From Lysinibacillus cavernae (GTDB lineage Bacteria; Bacillota; Bacilli; Bacillales_A; Planococcaceae): a stretch of DNA of 64,000 nucleotides. The stretch is from positions 310,001-374,000 of the forward strand of contig NZ_WMEF01000002.1 of the NCBI RefSeq assembly GCF_009724685.1, given 5' to 3'. Within the stretch, counting starts at the first letter, position 1. Every line of letters starts with the position of its first letter. Shown here one piece after another: positions 42,244 through 52,501 of this stretch. The translations under genes were made by a program, and so were the position numbers. The notes under the pieces are model-generated. The model was given only the letters and a program-made list of their open reading frames with translations, did no database searches and was not told where the DNA came from.

Positions 42244-43268
42244 ATGTTTCACTATCGAAGGCGCAATTTTTTTTACTATTATTTATTATTCAGACAGGTG
42301 TTGTGTACATCGCCTTTCAAACACCGTTAATTATTAACAGCCAAAATAGTGCTTGGCTTATTTTTATTGTAGCGAGTGTCATACATTATGGCCTGTTGCT
42401 ATTGTTTGAACGTTATTATCGGTACTTCTATTTAAATGTTTTTTTTCGCTGGGTCTATCAAATCTATTGGTTGTTATTGACGGCTGCATTGATTGCGTAC
42501 ATGGGGTATGTTTTGGCATCGTGGGTACTACCACAAACACCTGAATGGGTTGTCGTTGTCATGATTGTGGCATTATCTCTGTATGCCAACTTAGTAAGAC
42601 CAGAAACAGTCATCAATATCGGTGTGATGCTCATACCAATCATTTTACTCTTTGTCATTTTTTTAATGTTGGCCGTCCCAGATTTAACATGGAGTAACCT
42701 TTTCCCAATAGAATGGAACAATACGAAACAAATCATGGAGGGATTGATTCACAGCACCTATGCTTATTTTGGCATTGAAATGTACCTAATTTATAGACCA
42801 TTTCTAAAACAGGATTTACAAGTAAAAGGCAAACCTCTATTGCTCTATCAACTGGTCATTTTTATGTTTTATTTTATTTCTGTTCTTTTTACGCAAATGT
42901 TCTTTGCTTTGGAGGAAATCAAACTAATACCAGAGCCAATTACGTATATTTTAAAATCTCAAGAAGTGACATTTGTGAAGCGGCTTGATATATTTTTCGT
43001 CTATATTTGGCTATCTTGGTCCATTGTCACTGTCATGATTTTCGGACTATCCTTTCGAGTGCTTTATTTGTCAAAAAAGAGGAAGCATCCGAAATGGAGT
43101 ATATTCATCTATCATCTTTTATTAGCCATCCTTCCGCTATTTGTTATGCAATTTCAACGCATTGAGCTTGTCAAAAATTCTTTACACTACGTATTATTCG
43201 TTTTTACTTTTCTGTTACCGCTTGTCATTATCTGTTGGAATAAATGGAGGGGGAAAAGTGTATCGTAA
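42240..43268 (+). CDS. GerA-family spore germination receptor, subunit B (permease-like)
   Basis: 342 residues, about ten membrane segments, of the amino-acid/polyamine/organocation superfamily; in receptors this subunit binds the germinant. Motifs PETVINIGVMLIPIILL in the middle and EMYLIYRPFL are typical for GerAB. It overlaps subunit A by four bases and subunit C by 11, so the three are translationally coupled. Confidence 0.95.
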   Translation: MNVSLSKAQFFLLLFIIQTGVVYIAFQTPLIINSQNSAWLIFIVASVIHYGLLLLFERYYRYFYLNVFFRWVYQIYWLLLTAALIAYMGYVLASWVLPQTPEWVVVVMIVALSLYANLVRPETVINIGVMLIPIILLFVIFLMLAVPDLTWSNLFPIEWNNTKQIMEGLIHSTYAYFGIEMYLIYRPFLKQDLQVKGKPLLLYQLVIFMFYFISVLFTQMFFALEEIKLIPEPITYILKSQEVTFVKRLDIFFVYIWLSWSIVTVMIFGLSFRVLYLSKKRKHPKWSIFIYHLLLAILPLFVMQFQRIELVKNSLHYVLFVFTFLLPLVIICWNKWRGKSVS

Positions 43269-44334
43269 AGGGATTATCATCATCTTGTCTGTATTTCTTC
43301 TAGCCAGCTGTTGGGATGAACGTCTTTATAAAAACTCTTCCGTTGTGACGCTCGTTGGTGTGGAAGGGCATATTGGGGAGTACAAAGGGTATTATGCCTA
43401 TCCGAATACAACGGCTCAACAAAATGAAGTGATCGAAGCGGATGGAATTTCACCTAGAGATGTGCGCACTAAGGCCAATTTGAAAGTCGAACAGACACTT
43501 GATTTATCAGAGCTATCAACCATTCTTGTCTCGGATCAAACGGTGAGAGAGCCAATTTATGATATTTTGGATATATATTTTCGTGATCCGCAAAACCCCA
43601 TTTCCATCAAAATTGCAATAACAGAAGGGGATGTCAAACCGTTTATTGACCTAACAAAGGATCTAGCGGGGAGTGCAGGAGGCTATTATGAACGCTTTAT
43701 TGAAAGTACGGAGGAAAATACCTATTTCCCCAAATTGGATTTACAGACGATTGGCTCGATGTTATTCGAACAGACAATGGATATTGCTCTTCCGTATATT
43801 CAGCTAAGTGAGGATAGTAAACATGCTGTTGCGGCTGGTTTAGCCTTGTTTTCGGGTCAAACCTTTACTGGAACAGTATTAACGCCTAAGCAGTCCTTAA
43901 TCATGCTGTTATTAATGAATCAATCTAGTAAACAAGCACGAATGAGCTATATGTGGCGGAACGACGGAAAAGATATTCCGATTACGGCGGATGTCATCCA
44001 TGTGAAGCGGAAGTGGACGGTTAATGAGGAATTACGGCGAATCACTATGGATTATAGCATCGAGGTAGAAATCGAGGAATTTGCCAAAAACCATTTATAT
44101 AAAGAGCCCATTCTTAAGGATGTTCAACAAATGATTCAAGATCATGTGCAAGCTGAATTTGAGGAAGTTTTACGCATTCTTCAAAATCAGAAGTCTGATA
44201 CATTGGGAATTGGTCGTCATATTCGTGCCTTTCATCCAAAAATGTTCAAGGAGGATTGGCATGCTGAATATGCCTCATTGCAGCTAGTGCCGACGGTTCA
44301 AGTGAAAATTATTCGTACTGGTGTTTTACGTTAA
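43258..44334 (+). CDS. GerA-family spore germination receptor, subunit C (lipoprotein)
   Basis: 358 residues. Signal peptide with lipobox LLASC, then WDERLY, the normal start of mature GerAC proteins, and the three-domain GerAC fold (EADGISPRDVRTKANLKVEQT; DLKDLAG-like and a C-terminal IGRHIRAFHPKMFKEDW). The start is a GTG at 43258 right after GGAGGGG; the longer frame from 43141 is an artefact of the overlapping gene. Anchored to the outer face of the spore inner membrane. Confidence 0.94.
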   Translation: MYRKGIIIILSVFLLASCWDERLYKNSSVVTLVGVEGHIGEYKGYYAYPNTTAQQNEVIEADGISPRDVRTKANLKVEQTLDLSELSTILVSDQTVREPIYDILDIYFRDPQNPISIKIAITEGDVKPFIDLTKDLAGSAGGYYERFIESTEENTYFPKLDLQTIGSMLFEQTMDIALPYIQLSEDSKHAVAAGLALFSGQTFTGTVLTPKQSLIMLLLMNQSSKQARMSYMWRNDGKDIPITADVIHVKRKWTVNEELRRITMDYSIEVEIEEFAKNHLYKEPILKDVQQMIQDHVQAEFEEVLRILQNQKSDTLGIGRHIRAFHPKMFKEDWHAEYASLQLVPTVQVKIIRTGVLR

Positions 44335-44374
44335 AAAAATCGCCTTCTCAAGATAGAGAAAGGCGATTTTATGT
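44335..44374. terminator. Bidirectional terminator after the germination operon
   Basis: AAAATCGCC and GGCGATTTT pair, with inner TCTC/GAGA pairing. It separates the germination operon from the convergent MATE gene. Confidence 0.8.
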
Positions 44375-44376
44375 CG

Positions 44377-45723
44377 TTAGATGGTTACTCTTTTTTGCAC
44401 TATAAGCAGGCGAATCAGTAGGGTAATTGCGCCCATTGTCAAGCCTGCAACCAGTCCAATCCAATAGCCAAACGGGCCAACATCGGTATACGTAGCAAGG
44501 GCATAGCCAACTGGTAATCCAATCACCCAGTAAGAAATAATCGCCATTATAAATGTTATCATCACATCTTTATAGCCCCTTAATGCCCCTTGTACAGGTG
44601 CTTGGATCGCATCAGATAGCTGGAAAATGGCTGCATAGACTAAAAACTGTACGGCATTTTCGAGCACCAGGCTATCCGTTGTATACATATGTGCAACAGG
44701 CTCACGGAAAATAAATAAGATGCAAGCAGAAATAAAGCTAAATAAAATGGCTGTTCCTACACATAGATAACTATAAATTCGGGCATCTCGCATACGACCA
44801 GCACCAACCTCAAAACCTACTAATATGGTAACGCCCATGGAAATACTAAGCGGTACCATATATAACAGAGAGGTGAAATTTAATGCAATCTGATGGGCTG
44901 CAATAATTTCTGTGCTAAAATTACTCATCATCATTGTGACAGCGGAAAAAATACTCGTTTCTGCAAATAAGGAAATGCCAATCGGTACACCAATGAGTAA
45001 AATTTCCTTCCATCTAAGCCATTCAAGCTTGGGCCAATGATGAAACAGACGGAAACGTTCGAACGGTACACGTTTGGCGATAATCCAGACAGTAATCACG
45101 AAAATTAGCCAATACGTAATCGCAGTGGCTACACCAGCCCCGATCCCACCAAGTTCAGGTACGCCGAATTTGCCGAAAATAAATATGTAGTTTAGTACGA
45201 TATTAATCGGAGTCGTCATTAATGTAATGATCATTGTGACACGTGTTTGACCAAGTGCATCAATAAAACAACGCATGACAAAGAATAAGAATAGCGGTAA
45301 AAGCCCAGCACACATCGCATAAATGTAGCCTTTCGCAATGTTATGTACAGCAGGTTCTAAGTTCATATTGCTAAGTATCCAATCGATGCCAAAGAAGAGT
45401 CCTGTGAAAATAATGACAGCAAGCAAAAACGCTACATAAATACCTTGTTGGACAGCCTTTTTCGCATCCATCTCTTTTTTTGCTCCGACAAGCTGTGAGA
45501 CAATAGGTGTAATGGCAAGGAGAATACCTGACAGCCCTGTATAAATCGGCATCCAAATGGAGGAACCTATCGATACACCGGCTAAATCAGTGGTCCCATA
45601 GCGACTAGACATTAAAATATCAAAAAATGAAATGAGATAAATGGCTACTTGTGTCACTAAAATAGGGACAATCATTGTTAAAAGTAGTGCGTATTTTTCT
45701 TTGATTGTGGATGTTTGATACAT
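44377..45723 (-). CDS. MATE-family exporter (NorM-like)
   Basis: 448 residues, twelve membrane segments in two halves. Pieces typical of NorM-type members: ISFFDILMSSRYGTTDLAGVSIGSSIWMP, TPIVSQLVGAKKEMDAKKAV and, in the second half, VTILVGFEVGAGRMRDAR. Distinct from the MATE protein at 19-20 kb. AAGGAAG precedes the ATG. Monocistronic; substrate unknown. Confidence 0.93.
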   Translation of the reverse strand: MYQTSTIKEKYALLLTMIVPILVTQVAIYLISFFDILMSSRYGTTDLAGVSIGSSIWMPIYTGLSGILLAITPIVSQLVGAKKEMDAKKAVQQGIYVAFLLAVIIFTGLFFGIDWILSNMNLEPAVHNIAKGYIYAMCAGLLPLFLFFVMRCFIDALGQTRVTMIITLMTTPINIVLNYIFIFGKFGVPELGGIGAGVATAITYWLIFVITVWIIAKRVPFERFRLFHHWPKLEWLRWKEILLIGVPIGISLFAETSIFSAVTMMMSNFSTEIIAAHQIALNFTSLLYMVPLSISMGVTILVGFEVGAGRMRDARIYSYLCVGTAILFSFISACILFIFREPVAHMYTTDSLVLENAVQFLVYAAIFQLSDAIQAPVQGALRGYKDVMITFIMAIISYWVIGLPVGYALATYTDVGPFGYWIGLVAGLTMGAITLLIRLLIVQKRVTI

Positions 45724-45896
45724 GTATTATACTTCCTTCATGAACATAATGAACAAGTATAGCATATGTAAAGAGAGAAAAGCTGAAATTTTAATGCTTC
45801 ATCTATATCTTTTCGTCAGCATATAGTAAAATAGAACACTGTAAACAAAAAAAGTAGTGCTAACTACAATGGTTTTTAAGGAATAGGAGAATTTGT

Positions 45897-46973
45897 GTGA
45901 AACAACAAACAATCATTTTAACCGGTGGTGGGACAGCAGGCCATGTATCGTTAAATCAAGCGATACTCCCGTCTTTACTAGAACTTGGTTATGATGTCCA
46001 CTATATTGGCTCAGAACATGGTATTGAAAAAGAATTAATTGGCGAGGCGTTCCCCAATGTTCCGTTTTATGGCATTGCGAGTGGTAAATTGCGTCGTTAT
46101 TTTTCAATGAAAAATTTTACAGACCCATTTAAAGTGCTTGCTGGAATGATGCAAGCTTTTCGTATTATAAAAAAAGTGAAGCCACAAGTTATCTTTTCAA
46201 AGGGTGGCTTCGTTTCTGTACCTGTTGTCATGGCAGCGAAACTTGCTGGTGTTCCAGTCGTAATTCATGAGTCCGATGTCACGCCTGGCCTTGCTAACAA
46301 AATTGCCTTGCCTTTTGCCTCTCATGTTTTCACGATTTTTGAAGAAACGCTGAAACATTTACCACAAGAAAAGGCGACATGCACGGGTTCCATTATACGT
46401 CCAGAGTTGTTTGATGGAGATAGAGCAAAAGGATTATCTTTCTGTGGCTTCACGACATTAAAACCTGTGTTGCTTGTCATGGGAGGAAGTTTAGGCTCAG
46501 TTGTCCTGAATGATGCACTACGCAAAAATTTACCAGAGCTCTTAAAGCAATTTTACATCATCCATTTATGCGGGAAAGGGAACTACGATCAAGCACTAGC
46601 GGAGATGCCGGGCTACAAGCAATTTGAGTATGTGACAACGGAGTTACCTGATTTATTACATGCAGCAGATTTTATCGTGTCAAGAGCAGGTTCTAACTCA
46701 ATCTTTGAATTTTTAGCGCTTCACAAGCCGATGCTATTAGTGCCGCTATCTGCGCAAAAAAGCCGTGGGGATCAAATTTTAAATGCCAAATTGTTTAAAA
46801 AACAAGGCTATGCTGAAGTGCTACAAGAAGAAGAGCTAACAAAGGAATCTTTTATGAAGTCGGTTCATACACTTACAGAGCGTAAAGCAGAAATGGTGGA
46901 GACGATGGCGAAAACGCAAAAACCTAAAACACCAGACGAAATGGCATCATTAATTTTACACTATAAAAAATAA
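45897..46973 (+). CDS. MurG-type undecaprenyldiphospho-muramoylpentapeptide GlcNAc transferase (paralogue)
   Basis: 358 residues, GT28 family. Transfers GlcNAc to lipid I to make lipid II at the inner membrane face. The N-lobe [13 protein letters not shown] and [12 protein letters not shown], the [27 protein letters not shown] stretch (residues about 100-127) and the C-lobe [13 protein letters not shown] and [23 protein letters not shown] are diagnostic. Starts at GTG after AGGAGA. It lies outside any dcw (mur/fts) cluster, so it may be a second copy, as seen in some Bacilli; the window cannot show whether another exists. Confidence 0.9.
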   Translation: MKQQTIILTGGGTAGHVSLNQAILPSLLELGYDVHYIGSEHGIEKELIGEAFPNVPFYGIASGKLRRYFSMKNFTDPFKVLAGMMQAFRIIKKVKPQVIFSKGGFVSVPVVMAAKLAGVPVVIHESDVTPGLANKIALPFASHVFTIFEETLKHLPQEKATCTGSIIRPELFDGDRAKGLSFCGFTTLKPVLLVMGGSLGSVVLNDALRKNLPELLKQFYIIHLCGKGNYDQALAEMPGYKQFEYVTTELPDLLHAADFIVSRAGSNSIFEFLALHKPMLLVPLSAQKSRGDQILNAKLFKKQGYAEVLQEEELTKESFMKSVHTLTERKAEMVETMAKTQKPKTPDEMASLILHYKK

Positions 46974-46987
46974 GTGCTTTTTGAAAA

Positions 46988-47045
46988 AAGAAAAGAAGCT
47001 ATTAGGCGAGTCATTGATGACCCAACCTTATAGCTTCTTCTTTTA
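46988..47045. terminator. Terminator between murG-like and acetyltransferase genes
   Basis: GAAGCTAT (46995-47002) pairs with ATAGCTTC (47040-47047) around an inner GTCAT/ATGAC stem. T/C-rich tails on both strands suggest bidirectional action. Confidence 0.7.
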
Positions 47046-47052
47046 TATAGCA

Positions 47053-47601
47053 TTACATTGCTTGTTCTTCGCCTTCTTGCATTTGATAGGCTGTTGTTAG
47101 GTAGAATAAATCTTTTGGAATTTTAAATAAATTAAATTGTGCCTTGCCGCTATTAACCTGTTCTAATAAAGTTGGATGACTGTCATTGGCACTCATCACA
47201 TAAGGTAACTTTAAGGCAGCACGCTGTGATTTTATATTTTCAACACGAATACGGAGAAATACCGTATGGAAATTATATTCAAAAAATAACTCGTTCAAAA
47301 AAAGCATTTTTGCTTTTTGATTATAACCTTTACCTTGGTAAGGGAGTCCAATCCACGTTCCTAAAAAGCCTGCACCGTCCTCAACATCGTGAATACTAAT
47401 GGTGCCGATTGGTTGACCCCAATCATCAGTTATGGTCCTCGAGATAGCGAGTCCTCTCGCTTCCTCTTCAATCAGTTGTTTTGTCATAAACCAATATTCA
47501 TCAGCGGATGTGGCTTTTTGACGGACAAAAGGGAATACAGAAGGGTGTGATAATAGCTCATAAAGCTCTGTACATTCATGCAGGTCTCGATGTTTAAGCA
47601 T
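47053..47601 (-). CDS. GNAT acetyltransferase, RimJ/RimL type
   Basis: 182 residues, RimJ/RimL-like: TKQLIEEEARGLAISRTI, GTISIHDVEDGAGFLGTWIGLPYQGKGYNQKAK (the acetyl-CoA loop is YQGKGYN). It starts LKHRDLHECTELYELLSH without the common TERLxLR opening. GGAGG precedes the ATG. Acceptor unknown; convergent with the murG-like gene. Confidence 0.85.
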   Translation of the reverse strand: MLKHRDLHECTELYELLSHPSVFPFVRQKATSADEYWFMTKQLIEEEARGLAISRTITDDWGQPIGTISIHDVEDGAGFLGTWIGLPYQGKGYNQKAKMLFLNELFFEYNFHTVFLRIRVENIKSQRAALKLPYVMSANDSHPTLLEQVNSGKAQFNLFKIPKDLFYLTTAYQMQEGEEQAM

Positions 47602-47880
47602 ACGAAACGCCTCCTTTACTAGGGTAGTTAAAACAATTCCGTTGAAGCATAAAGAAGAAAACTAAAATTCGTACTGGAATTAAAACCCAAAGAACTAGAC
47701 GTTATAACTATGATATTCCATAATCTCCCGCTGTCTTACTGATTTCGACCATACCGAAAAAAGGCTAGTTTTTTAAATATAATATAACACAGAAGCTGTT
47801 TGATGCAATCATTTTGCTCGTAAAAAACAAAATCTGAGTTTAATAGTCAGTAAATTCTGACAAAAGAAAGGAAGTTATCA
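47602..47880. other. AT-rich intergenic stretch
   Basis: Upstream region of the acetyltransferase gene. I see no recognised regulatory element in this part. Confidence 0.4.
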
Positions 47881-47985
47881 ATGAAATTGTTGTTTTTTAG
47901 TATTAAGCCAATCCTATCATTTTTATCAAATATTAATCTTTTTTCTATTTCTTTAGTATTACTTAAATTTTGTTTGAATAGGTAA
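47881..47985 (+). CDS. Candidate 34-residue hydrophobic small protein
   Basis: ATG at 47881 with AAAGGAAG six bases upstream opens a 34-codon frame ending in TAA. The peptide is mostly hydrophobic with basic residues near both ends (KLLFFSIKPILSF, LVLLKFCLNR), like a small membrane peptide or type-I-toxin-like peptide. Very AT-rich context makes chance frames likely, so confidence is modest. It lies 150 bp upstream of the GGDEF gene. Confidence 0.35.
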   Translation: MKLLFFSIKPILSFLSNINLFSISLVLLKFCLNR

Positions 47986-47995
47986 TATAACAAAA

Positions 47996-48015
47996 TATAT
48001 CCTAAAAAGGATATA
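47996..48015. promoter_or_regulatory. Perfect inverted repeat upstream of the GGDEF gene
   Basis: TATATCCT-AAAA-AGGATATA, 8-bp perfect arms, about 120 bp before the start codon of the diguanylate cyclase gene. Could be an operator; no T run to make it a terminator. Confidence 0.4.
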
Positions 48016-48134
48016 ATTTATACAATTCAAGAAAGGGTATTTTTTGTTTTTATGTTATAATAGTAGTATTATTTTAAATATATATAAACATACATATATA
48101 GCATGATTGCAATAGCTTTTCTGGAGGTGACAGC

Positions 48135-50162
48135 ATGGAGTATCTTTTAAGCGAAGATTTTTTTAATACATTATTTATTGGCAAAGATTTTGTTTTTCTC
48201 ATGAAAAAAGTAGGGGACGATTATCAATATATTCGCTTAAACCAAGCAGCTCGAGATCTGTTATCGAAGGATGCAATTGGAAAAATGATTTCGACCGTTA
48301 CCTCAATACGTAATTTTTCGAACATTCAGGAAAAATATCATCAGGCAATTAGCGAACATAATCAGGTTGACTATGTAGATTATGCATATGTTCAGTCGGA
48401 GGTTCGTAAATACGAAACGTCCGTCAGGCCATTGATATATAATAATGAAAACTATATTTTAGCCATCACGAAGGAAATTCTTTATGATCGCAGTATTGAA
48501 GATAAATTTTTATTTATGCGCTCTATGTTCGATCATGCTTTTTTCTCAACGGTCATTTTATCTGCTGAAGGCATGATTTACGAAGTGAATTCAAGCTTTA
48601 TGGAAGACTTCCAATTAGATAATGAAACCGTCAAACAAAAAATGTTTATTGATCTACCCATTATTCCAAAAGAAGAAGTTGAACATATTAACATTTGTTT
48701 ACAAAAAGCAGCAAGAGGAGAATACGTTGGTGAAAAGGTTGTAAAATTGTATACTTTGGACCAGCAGGAACGCATGTATTTGTTATCATTATCACCTGTG
48801 ATGCAGGATGATAATTCTTTTGCCATATTTCTTATCATGCAAGATTTTACACAATTTACTTTACAAAAAGCAGAGCTGCGTTCGAAGTCGCACGGGCTAG
48901 AGGTTTTTAAGTCTGCATTAAATTCAGCTACGGCAATTACTGTGTTAGATCTTGAAGGCATTATTACTGAAGTGAGTGACATGTTTTTACAGGCTTCTGG
49001 CTACACCGCAGATGAATTAATTGGTCAGCCATATGCATTGATTGAACCACGGTTCCATGCGCAAAATTTTTTTCAATTAATCGAAGGTAAGCTGGATACA
49101 ACGGGGATATGGCGAGGGGAGCTTTGCTATCGAACGAAATATCATGCCGATTATTGGGTGGAGGCAACCATTGTGCCTTTAAAAAATGAATTTGGTCAAA
49201 TTGAACAAATATTAACCATTAACTATGATATTACAGATAAGAAAAGAATGTTCACAGAATTAAAAAATATTGAACGTACTTTTCGTTTAATTACTGAAAA
49301 TACGAATGATTTAATTGTGATTACGAATGAGGATGGCATCATTATTTATGCTTCACCATCCTATGAACTTTATTTAGGGTATGAAAAAGTAGAGCTACAA
49401 GGACAATTTTACAGTGATATCGTTGATAGAGAAAGTAAAAGTGAATGGCAAACATTTTTAAACAATTATACGGGTCAAACGGATACACAGTTTGAACTAT
49501 TGCTTAAGGCGAAGGATGGTACACCGATTTGGACTGAGGGCAATGTCACAGTTGTACATGATCCTGAGCGTGAAAAGGTTTCCCAGATCATGATGGTGTC
49601 TCGTGAAATTACCCATCGTAAAGAAAGGGAAAATGATTTGCTGTATCTTGCTTATCATGATGCATTAACACAGTTACCCAATCGCCGTTATTTACAAAAG
49701 GAATTTCCTAAAATATTGGCAGAAGCAACTGAGAATCAGACCTGTGTGGCTATGCTTTATCTAGATGGTGATGATTTTAAGGAAGTAAATGATTGCTTTG
49801 GGCATGACACAGGTGATGCTTTTATTCAGCGATTTGGTAATGCTTTGAACAAAACGGTCCGAAGTCATGACATGGTTATTCGTATAGGTGGCGACGAGTT
49901 TATCGTCATCTTAACAGGTTTAACGAGAGATATAGAAAAAAGACATGACCAAATCATGCATATTATTCGTCGAATCCGTGATGAATTAGCAGCAGGCTGG
50001 ATGATTGAGGATCATCACTTTACTCCAACGGCCTCTATAGGCATTGCCTATTATCCAGATCATGCACAAACATTGGATGATTTACTGTATTTAGCTGACC
50101 GAGCTTTATATAAATCAAAAGAATCAGGAAAAAATAACCTCTCCATTTCGGGAACACACTAA
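48135..50162 (+). CDS. PAS-domain diguanylate cyclase (GGDEF)
   Basis: 675 residues, no membrane segment. Several PAS-type sensor domains in series (about 1-110, 120-245, 255-375, 380-500; the last three are clearer, with ATAITVLDLEGIITEVSDMFL and NTNDLIVITNEDGIIIYASPS), then a GGDEF domain (about 510-675). The active site is an intact GGDEF (residues 585-589), and an inhibitory I-site RSHD lies exactly five residues upstream. It should make cyclic di-GMP from two GTP with product feedback. No EAL domain. CTGGAGGTGA precedes the ATG. Confidence 0.95.
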   Translation: MEYLLSEDFFNTLFIGKDFVFLMKKVGDDYQYIRLNQAARDLLSKDAIGKMISTVTSIRNFSNIQEKYHQAISEHNQVDYVDYAYVQSEVRKYETSVRPLIYNNENYILAITKEILYDRSIEDKFLFMRSMFDHAFFSTVILSAEGMIYEVNSSFMEDFQLDNETVKQKMFIDLPIIPKEEVEHINICLQKAARGEYVGEKVVKLYTLDQQERMYLLSLSPVMQDDNSFAIFLIMQDFTQFTLQKAELRSKSHGLEVFKSALNSATAITVLDLEGIITEVSDMFLQASGYTADELIGQPYALIEPRFHAQNFFQLIEGKLDTTGIWRGELCYRTKYHADYWVEATIVPLKNEFGQIEQILTINYDITDKKRMFTELKNIERTFRLITENTNDLIVITNEDGIIIYASPSYELYLGYEKVELQGQFYSDIVDRESKSEWQTFLNNYTGQTDTQFELLLKAKDGTPIWTEGNVTVVHDPEREKVSQIMMVSREITHRKERENDLLYLAYHDALTQLPNRRYLQKEFPKILAEATENQTCVAMLYLDGDDFKEVNDCFGHDTGDAFIQRFGNALNKTVRSHDMVIRIGGDEFIVILTGLTRDIEKRHDQIMHIIRRIRDELAAGWMIEDHHFTPTASIGIAYYPDHAQTLDDLLYLADRALYKSKESGKNNLSISGTH

Positions 50163-50206
50163 AAAAAGTCTGTCTACAAGTATTTACTTGTGAGACAGAC
50201 TTTTTA
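50163..50206 (+). terminator. Intrinsic terminator of the GGDEF gene
   Basis: AAAAAGTCTGTC and GACAGACTTTTT form the outer stem, with ACAAGT/ACTTGT inside. Confidence 0.9.
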
Positions 50207-50274
50207 TTTGATGTTATGCTATAACCATAAGGGGTAAAAATCCTACTTCGTATTTTGGAATAGAAGGTGATAAT

Positions 50275-50949
50275 ATGCCTAAGAAGATATTGTTGGTAGA
50301 AGATGAAAAGCATATTGCGCGTTTTGTCGAACTAGAGCTACAGCATGAGGGCTATGAGGTGAAAACCGCCTTTGATGGTCGCGAGGGACTAGCAATGGCA
50401 ACAACTGAAAATTTTGATGTACTATTACTGGACGTGATGCTACCAGGCATTAATGGGATTGAAATATGTCGGCGCATACGGACACAGTCACAAGTTCCGA
50501 TTATTTTATTAACGGCTAGAGATGCAGTAATGGACCGTGTAGCGGGCTTGGATGCAGGAGCAGATGACTATATCGTCAAACCTTTTGCTATTGAAGAACT
50601 ACTGGCGAGAATACGAACAATTTTACGCCGAGTGACACCAGAGCCTACAAACAGTGACTTCTTATGTTTACGTGATATCGAAATAGATGTAGCAGCCTAT
50701 GAAGTTTTCGTCCAAGGGAATAAACTGGACTTAACAAAGACAGAATATGACTTACTGAAACTATTAATTGAGCACAAAAATAGAGTATGCACGCGTGAGC
50801 ATATTTTAACGTCAGTTTGGGGATATGATACAGATATTGAGACCAATGTGGTTGATGTGTATGTAAGACATTTACGCACGAAACTCCCAGGTGATATGAA
50901 TGCTTATATTGAAACCGTTCGTGGTGTTGGGTATGTGATGCGTGAATGA
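50275..50949 (+). CDS. OmpR-family response regulator
   Basis: 224 residues: receiver domain (about 3-115) with acidic pocket VEDE, phosphorylation site Asp53 in [10 protein letters not shown] and Lys in IVKPF; winged-helix DNA-binding domain (about 128-222) with [15 protein letters not shown] and [21 protein letters not shown]. Forms a two-component pair with the next gene, whose ATG overlaps this stop by four bases. Resembles ArlR/YkoG-type regulators; the exact orthologue is not certain. Confidence 0.95.
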   Translation: MPKKILLVEDEKHIARFVELELQHEGYEVKTAFDGREGLAMATTENFDVLLLDVMLPGINGIEICRRIRTQSQVPIILLTARDAVMDRVAGLDAGADDYIVKPFAIEELLARIRTILRRVTPEPTNSDFLCLRDIEIDVAAYEVFVQGNKLDLTKTEYDLLKLLIEHKNRVCTREHILTSVWGYDTDIETNVVDVYVRHLRTKLPGDMNAYIETVRGVGYVMRE

Positions 50950-52331
50950 ACAAGTTAAAAGATTATTTACGCCATCAATCTTTGCAAAAAAAATGGATGC
51001 TCACATCAAGTAGTGTGATCTTTATTAGCTTTACGATTATTTGCCTTGTCGTTTATATTTCACTGCATACTTGGCTCTTAAACGATGAGGAAAGTAAGGT
51101 CAAACGTACAAGCGACGATATCATTTCCTTTTTAGAATCTCAAGGTCCTAATATTACGATACAGCAAATTAAACAAAATACGGGTTTGCTTAAATCAATT
51201 GCTGATCGCGATGAAACGGTCAGAATATTTAATGCAGATGGTATTGATATCTTGCGTATTAATGATACTTCGGCTGCAGCACCTCTTAGCCCCATGCAAG
51301 AAATTGTGGAAATGACTATTCATAAGCAGAACGTGTTGGTCATTAATGAGCCAATACAGATAGCCTTTTTTCAAGGGTATATCCAAGTGATTCATCCATT
51401 AACTAGTTTTCAATCGCTCATGCATTATTTACTGACTGCGATGCTCATTGCGGGTCTAGGGGCATTGGTGTTATCAGGTTCCATTGGCTATTATCTTGCA
51501 AATTATTTAATGAAGCCACTACGTGAATTGCGATCATCCATGAAAACAGTGATGGATCAAGGATTTAATGAGCCTATACAGCTAACGTATCCATCACGCG
51601 ATGAGATTGGTGATTTGTTGAATATGTACAATGCAATGATGAATGAGTTGCAAATTTCCTTTGCCCAACAGCAACAATTTGTGGCAGATGCTTCCCATGA
51701 GCTGCGAACACCCATTCAAGCAATTGAAGGACATCTTTCTCTATTAAAAAGATGGGGTAAAAATGATCCAGCCATTTTAGAAGAATCCATTGATACTTCT
51801 TTAACGGAAATCGCCCGTATGCGCAAAATGATTGAAGAATTATTAGAGCTAGCACGGCGTGAGGAGAAGGATCATACTAGTGAAGCAAATGGACTAGCGG
51901 TAATCGAAGCAGTGATGGATGAAATGAAGCTTGTGCATCCACAAGCGCGAATTTTGCTGTCGAAAAATGGTGAAATCGGTCCTTTATTTATCACCGAAAA
52001 TGCACTAAGTCAAATCGTTCGTAATATAATAGAGAATGCAATTCGTTATTGTGAAAAAGTTCCTGAGATTCAAATTTCTATTTCAACTATTGGCAATAAT
52101 GCATGTTTAGAAATTACAGATAATGGTATAGGAATAAAAGAAGAACATATCCCGTTTATCTTTGATCGTTTTTATCGAGTAGATGAAGCGAGAAATCGTC
52201 AAATTGGTGGAACAGGCTTAGGGCTTAGCATTTCGAAGATGTTACTTGAAAAATACAATTCATCAGTAGAAGTCAAGAGTGAGGTTAATAGTGGAACCGT
52301 TTTCTCGTTGAAAATACCGCTAAAATATTAA
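50946..52331 (+). CDS. Membrane sensor histidine kinase
   Basis: 461 residues: TM1 (about 17-40), extracytoplasmic domain of about 115 residues, TM2 (about 158-182), HAMP, HisKA with His251 in [17 protein letters not shown], and HATPase with the N box ([10 protein letters not shown]), [10 protein letters not shown], and [11 protein letters not shown]. Partner of the OmpR-type regulator upstream. The extracytoplasmic domain (PAS-like fold possible) gives no clue to the signal. No target gene is evident nearby. Confidence 0.95.
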   Translation: MNKLKDYLRHQSLQKKWMLTSSSVIFISFTIICLVVYISLHTWLLNDEESKVKRTSDDIISFLESQGPNITIQQIKQNTGLLKSIADRDETVRIFNADGIDILRINDTSAAAPLSPMQEIVEMTIHKQNVLVINEPIQIAFFQGYIQVIHPLTSFQSLMHYLLTAMLIAGLGALVLSGSIGYYLANYLMKPLRELRSSMKTVMDQGFNEPIQLTYPSRDEIGDLLNMYNAMMNELQISFAQQQQFVADASHELRTPIQAIEGHLSLLKRWGKNDPAILEESIDTSLTEIARMRKMIEELLELARREEKDHTSEANGLAVIEAVMDEMKLVHPQARILLSKNGEIGPLFITENALSQIVRNIIENAIRYCEKVPEIQISISTIGNNACLEITDNGIGIKEEHIPFIFDRFYRVDEARNRQIGGTGLGLSISKMLLEKYNSSVEVKSEVNSGTVFSLKIPLKY

Positions 52332-52441
52332 GAAAAATTCACGCTTTATTTCATTATTCTATTCTTTGCGAAAAAAATTGCTTAATTTGCTAAAAAGAGT
52401 TGTATTTTTTGTGAAGAGTAGTAAGATTGAGATGGAAAAAA

Positions 52442-52491
52442 CGTTCTTTAAAATATGGAAAAGTAGTGTGAAACATTCTTTTAAAGAACGG
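52442..52491. promoter_or_regulatory. 12-bp perfect inverted repeat in the odhA promoter region
   Basis: CGTTCTTTAAAA (52442-52453) and TTTTAAAGAACG (52479-52490) are perfect complements 25 bases apart. The right arm covers the -35 position relative to TATAAT at 52502-52507 (17-bp spacer). It looks like paired operators or a DNA/RNA cruciform rather than a terminator. Confidence 0.55.
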
Positions 52492-52501
52492 CTAAATATT
52501 A

